Made by a program: the position numbers and the translations under genes. From an uncultured Muribaculaceae bacterium (GTDB taxonomy: Bacteria > Bacteroidota > Bacteroidia > Bacteroidales > Muribaculaceae), in NCBI GenBank assembly GCA_944321715.1, contig CALUMJ010000007.1, forward strand, positions 38,306 through 102,305: a DNA stretch of 64,000 bases, in the 5' to 3' direction. Below, one piece after another: positions 61,812 to 64,000 of this stretch. The notes beneath the pieces were generated by a model. That model worked only from the letters and a program-made list of their open reading frames with translations. It did no database searches and was not told the origin of the DNA. The first letter of the stretch is position 1; each line of letters begins with the position of its first letter.

Positions 61812-64000
61812 TCAATTGTTGTAGTAGCTTTTGCTGCCGTAGCCGTAGTGGTAACCGTAGCGGTAGCCGTAGCGGGAGTTGCCGCCGTCGGTGCCGTTTA
61901 GCACCAGTGCCATGTTCTTGAAGCGATGTTCGTCGTACATGCGCTGCAGCTCGGGGAGCATGTCGCGTTCGAGCAGGCCGGCGCGGACGACGAATACGGT
62001 GCGGTCGGCCAGTTTCTCGATGATTTGCGTGTCGGCCACGATGTCGATGGGCGGGCAGTCGATGAAGATGTAGTCGTAGTTGCCGCGCAACCGCTCAATC
62101 GCTTCCTTGAACATCGGTTCGGCCAGCAGCTCGGTGGGGTTGGGCGGGATTGTGCCCGCGGGCAGCAGGAAGAAGCCCGGGATGTCGGGGTTTTCCTGTA
62201 TCAAGCCGTCCAAGCTGTTTTCCCGTTTGCCCAGGTAGTCGCTCAGTCCTTTGTGGCGCGAGCCCAAGTAAGCCGATGCCGAGCCGTGGCGCAGGTCGCC
62301 GTCGATGACCAGGATGCGCTTGCCTTTCAATGCGAAAACGGCCGCCGTGTTCATCGCCAGGAAAGTCTTGCCGCTGCCGGGGTTGAAGGATGTGAACAGT
62401 GTGACGCCCGCCTTGCCGCCAGTCTTGGCATCGAGCATGAACTCAAGGTTGGTGCGCAGCACGCGGAACGCCTCGTTCACCACGTCGCGGTTGCCCTGCT
62501 TGATGACAATCGTTTTTGCGTCGTTTGCGTTCTTCTTGCCGCTCGCGGCCAACGGGATTTCCCCGGCGAAAGGCAGTGAGAGCGCCTCCAGGTCCTTGCG
62601 CCCGCGCACCTTGGTGTTCATGTTTTCACGCATGAAGATTATGACCACCGGGATAAGCAGGCCGAGGGCGACGGCGACCAAGGCGATGTTCTTCTTGACC
62701 GGGGCTGTGGGTATCATGCTTCCCGACGGCGGCGTGATGACGCGCGTGTTGTAGGCTGTGAACGCTTGGGAAAGCTCGTTTTCCTCGCGTTTCTGCAGCA
62801 GGAACAGGTAAAGCGACTCCTTCACTTTCTGCTGGCGTTCAACGGATAGCAGGTACTTGCCCTGCGTCGGGTTTGCGGCGATTCGCGCCGTGGTCTGCCG
62901 CTCGCTCTGCTGTAGTGAGCGCAGCTGTGTGTTGAGCGTTGTTATGTGGTTGTCGATGGAGGTTATGATTGCGTGGCGCATGTTTTCAAGCGACTGGTCC
63001 ATGTCGATGACCAACGGGTTCTTCTCGCTGCTGTTTGCCACGAGGTCGTTGCGGCGAAGCTGCGCCGTGTTATAAGCGGCAATCTGCTGCTCGATGCCCG
63101 GGCTTTCGATGCCGGAGTTCGCCGGCAGCAGCTGGTTCTTGCTGGTTGCGTTTGTGAGGTAGTTCCGTATGTACCGGGCCATAGACAGCTGCGTGTTCAG
63201 GGCGAGGATTTGCGCGTTGGTCTCGCTGCTCTGCGCCATGTACATGCTGGCAGCTGCCTGCACGTCGGGCAACAGGTGCTCGCTCTTATAAGATGATATG
63301 TTCTCGTCCACGTTGCCGAGTTCCTGCTCGATTACGCCGAGGCGTTCGCTGATGAACTGCGAGGTGCTGACGGCGATTTGGTTCTTGTCCTTAATCCAGT
63401 TCTCGTTGTAAACCGCGATGACCGTGTTCAGCACGTCCTCGGCACGTTGAATGCACACGTCCTTGAACGATAGGTTTATGACCGTTGACTTGTCGTCGCT
63501 CAGGGCGACCGAGAGGTTGGAGGCGTATGCGCCAGTCGCGGCTTGGTAGCCTGTGCGCGACACATGGACCGGGGCATCATAACTTGTGGAATCGCTTGCC
63601 GCCCTTACCACGAGTCTGCCCACCGGCGTGTCGGTGGTGTCATTCAATGTCGCCGCCACCTCGCCGTCGATTTCCTCTCCGTCGTGCGAGAAACCGGCCA
63701 GTATCACTTGCCCATTTTGTCCGGGATTGATTGTGAAGGCTATGTTTTCATTGTCGCGCAGGTCGTCGAAATCCACAGAATACGGGCATTCGCTGCCGTA
63801 CAGCACTTTCTTGTAGAACCCGCCGTCGGTGTGGTAGTCGATGTCCAAGTGCAGCCGCTTCACCACGTCGAGCATCACCGAAGGCGACTGCAACGACTGT
63901 ATTTCGTTGTTTACGTTCGTGCTGGTCTGGAACAGGTCCATGTCGCCAAGCACCCCTGCGGCGTCGCCCATCGAGTTCCCCTTGCTGTCCTCCTTTATCA
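61812..64000 (-). CDS. wzc: Wzc/GumC-CapB-type polysaccharide co-polymerase with tyrosine autokinase, 5' end outside window
   Basis: The frame is open to the window edge (...IKEDSKGNS before the Met at 63971), so the N-terminal Wzz part is incomplete. Visible are periplasmic coiled coils (~200-400 of the ORF), a second TM helix (NIALVAVALGLLIPVVIIFM), and a cytosolic BY-kinase domain. This has Walker A FNPGSGKTFLAMNTA, Walker A' RILVIDGDLR and Walker B YIFIDCPP. The C-terminal tail is a Tyr/Gly cluster (RYGYRYGYHYGYGSKSYYNN), the autophosphorylation site cluster of these kinases. It controls chain length and export of the exopolysaccharide made by the genes that follow. Confidence 0.93.
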   Translation of the reverse strand, partial: IKEDSKGNSMGDAAGVLGDMDLFQTSTNVNNEIQSLQSPSVMLDVVKRLHLDIDYHTDGGFYKKVLYGSECPYSVDFDDLRDNENIAFTINPGQNGQVILAGFSHDGEEIDGEVAATLNDTTDTPVGRLVVRAASDSTSYDAPVHVSRTGYQAATGAYASNLSVALSDDKSTVINLSFKDVCIQRAEDVLNTVIAVYNENWIKDKNQIAVSTSQFISERLGVIEQELGNVDENISSYKSEHLLPDVQAAASMYMAQSSETNAQILALNTQLSMARYIRNYLTNATSKNQLLPANSGIESPGIEQQIAAYNTAQLRRNDLVANSSEKNPLVIDMDQSLENMRHAIITSIDNHITTLNTQLRSLQQSERQTTARIAANPTQGKYLLSVERQQKVKESLYLFLLQKREENELSQAFTAYNTRVITPPSGSMIPTAPVKKNIALVAVALGLLIPVVIIFMRENMNTKVRGRKDLEALSLPFAGEIPLAASGKKNANDAKTIVIKQGNRDVVNEAFRVLRTNLEFMLDAKTGGKAGVTLFTSFNPGSGKTFLAMNTAAVFALKGKRILVIDGDLRHGSASAYLGSRHKGLSDYLGKRENSLDGLIQENPDIPGFFLLPAGTIPPNPTELLAEPMFKEAIERLRGNYDYIFIDCPPIDIVADTQIIEKLADRTVFVVRAGLLERDMLPELQRMYDEHRFKNMALVLNGTDGGNSRYGYRYGYHYGYGSKSYYNN

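Noticed and set aside
1-64000. tRNA genes, CRISPR arrays, integrases or attachment sites
   Set aside because: No cloverleaf-like sequence with CCA-proximal T-arm, no regularly spaced direct repeats and no integrase/transposase ORF were recognised in any intergenic region.

Overview
The window is a chromosomal stretch of a Bacteroidota member, most likely order Bacteroidales and possibly a Muribaculaceae-like gut bacterium. The evidence is a TonB-dependent receptor paired with a secreted lipoprotein, LruC-domain lipoproteins, a GumC/CapB-type fused Wzc, a Gram-negative bile-salt-hydrolase-like enzyme, and promoters of the Bacteroidetes type. More than ten genes are preceded by TTG-N19/20-TAnnTTTG, several of them exact matches. 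Most of the window has intermediate GC, but the exopolysaccharide genes at about 51.7-60.4 kb are visibly AT-rich. I saw no tRNA, rRNA, CRISPR array, integrase or reverse transcriptase gene.

Layout. 0-7.6 kb: two tandem LruC-domain proteins (the first cut by the window edge), then a TonB-dependent receptor with a predicted beta-helix lipoprotein. 7.6-16.8 kb: an accessory island. It holds a two-TM membrane protein with CorA-like topology, a 204-bp MITE-like element, a 1390-residue STAND NTPase with a HEPN-like RN-x4-H motif near its N-terminus, a membrane-anchored glycerophosphodiester phosphodiesterase directly behind it, and a Ser/Thr kinase fused to an FGE/C-type-lectin-fold domain. The island ends in GC-rich structured DNA with a 70-bp inverted repeat and a second type of MITE-like element. 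16.8-29.3 kb: housekeeping genes, with purL-sppA-lpxK-punA-thiL on the minus strand, divergent from gyrA and a TPR protein. 29.4-31.7 kb: a second copy of the 178-bp MITE-like element and a second kinase-FGE gene, this one with a transmembrane helix. 31.8-50.2 kb: ispD-recG, ndk, an M23/LysM protein, a choloylglycine-hydrolase family protein, a pRiA4b-ORF3-like protein, tsaD-cinA, a galactose cluster (galK-galM-nucleotidyltransferase, no galT), and rplM-rpsI-rpsB-tsf. 50.4-64 kb: an exopolysaccharide/capsule locus on the minus strand with wzc (cut by the window edge), ugd, a Wzx-type flippase, six glycosyltransferases, a Wzy-like polymerase and two acyl/acetyltransferases.

The most unusual signal is in the two kinase-FGE genes. 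Their last ~45 codons differ almost only at codons of the NNC/NNT type, between invariant blocks, and end in a shared Gly-Phe-Arg-Leu motif. Nucleotide similarity continues past the stop codon. This is the pattern of variable repeats written by a diversity-generating retroelement (DGR). No template repeat or reverse transcriptase lies in the window, so the DGR, if it exists, must act from elsewhere. If correct, these genes are kinases whose ligand-sensing end is hypermutated. With the neighbouring HEPN-like STAND NTPase and phosphodiesterase, the 7.6-16.8 kb island looks like a candidate sensing/defence module.
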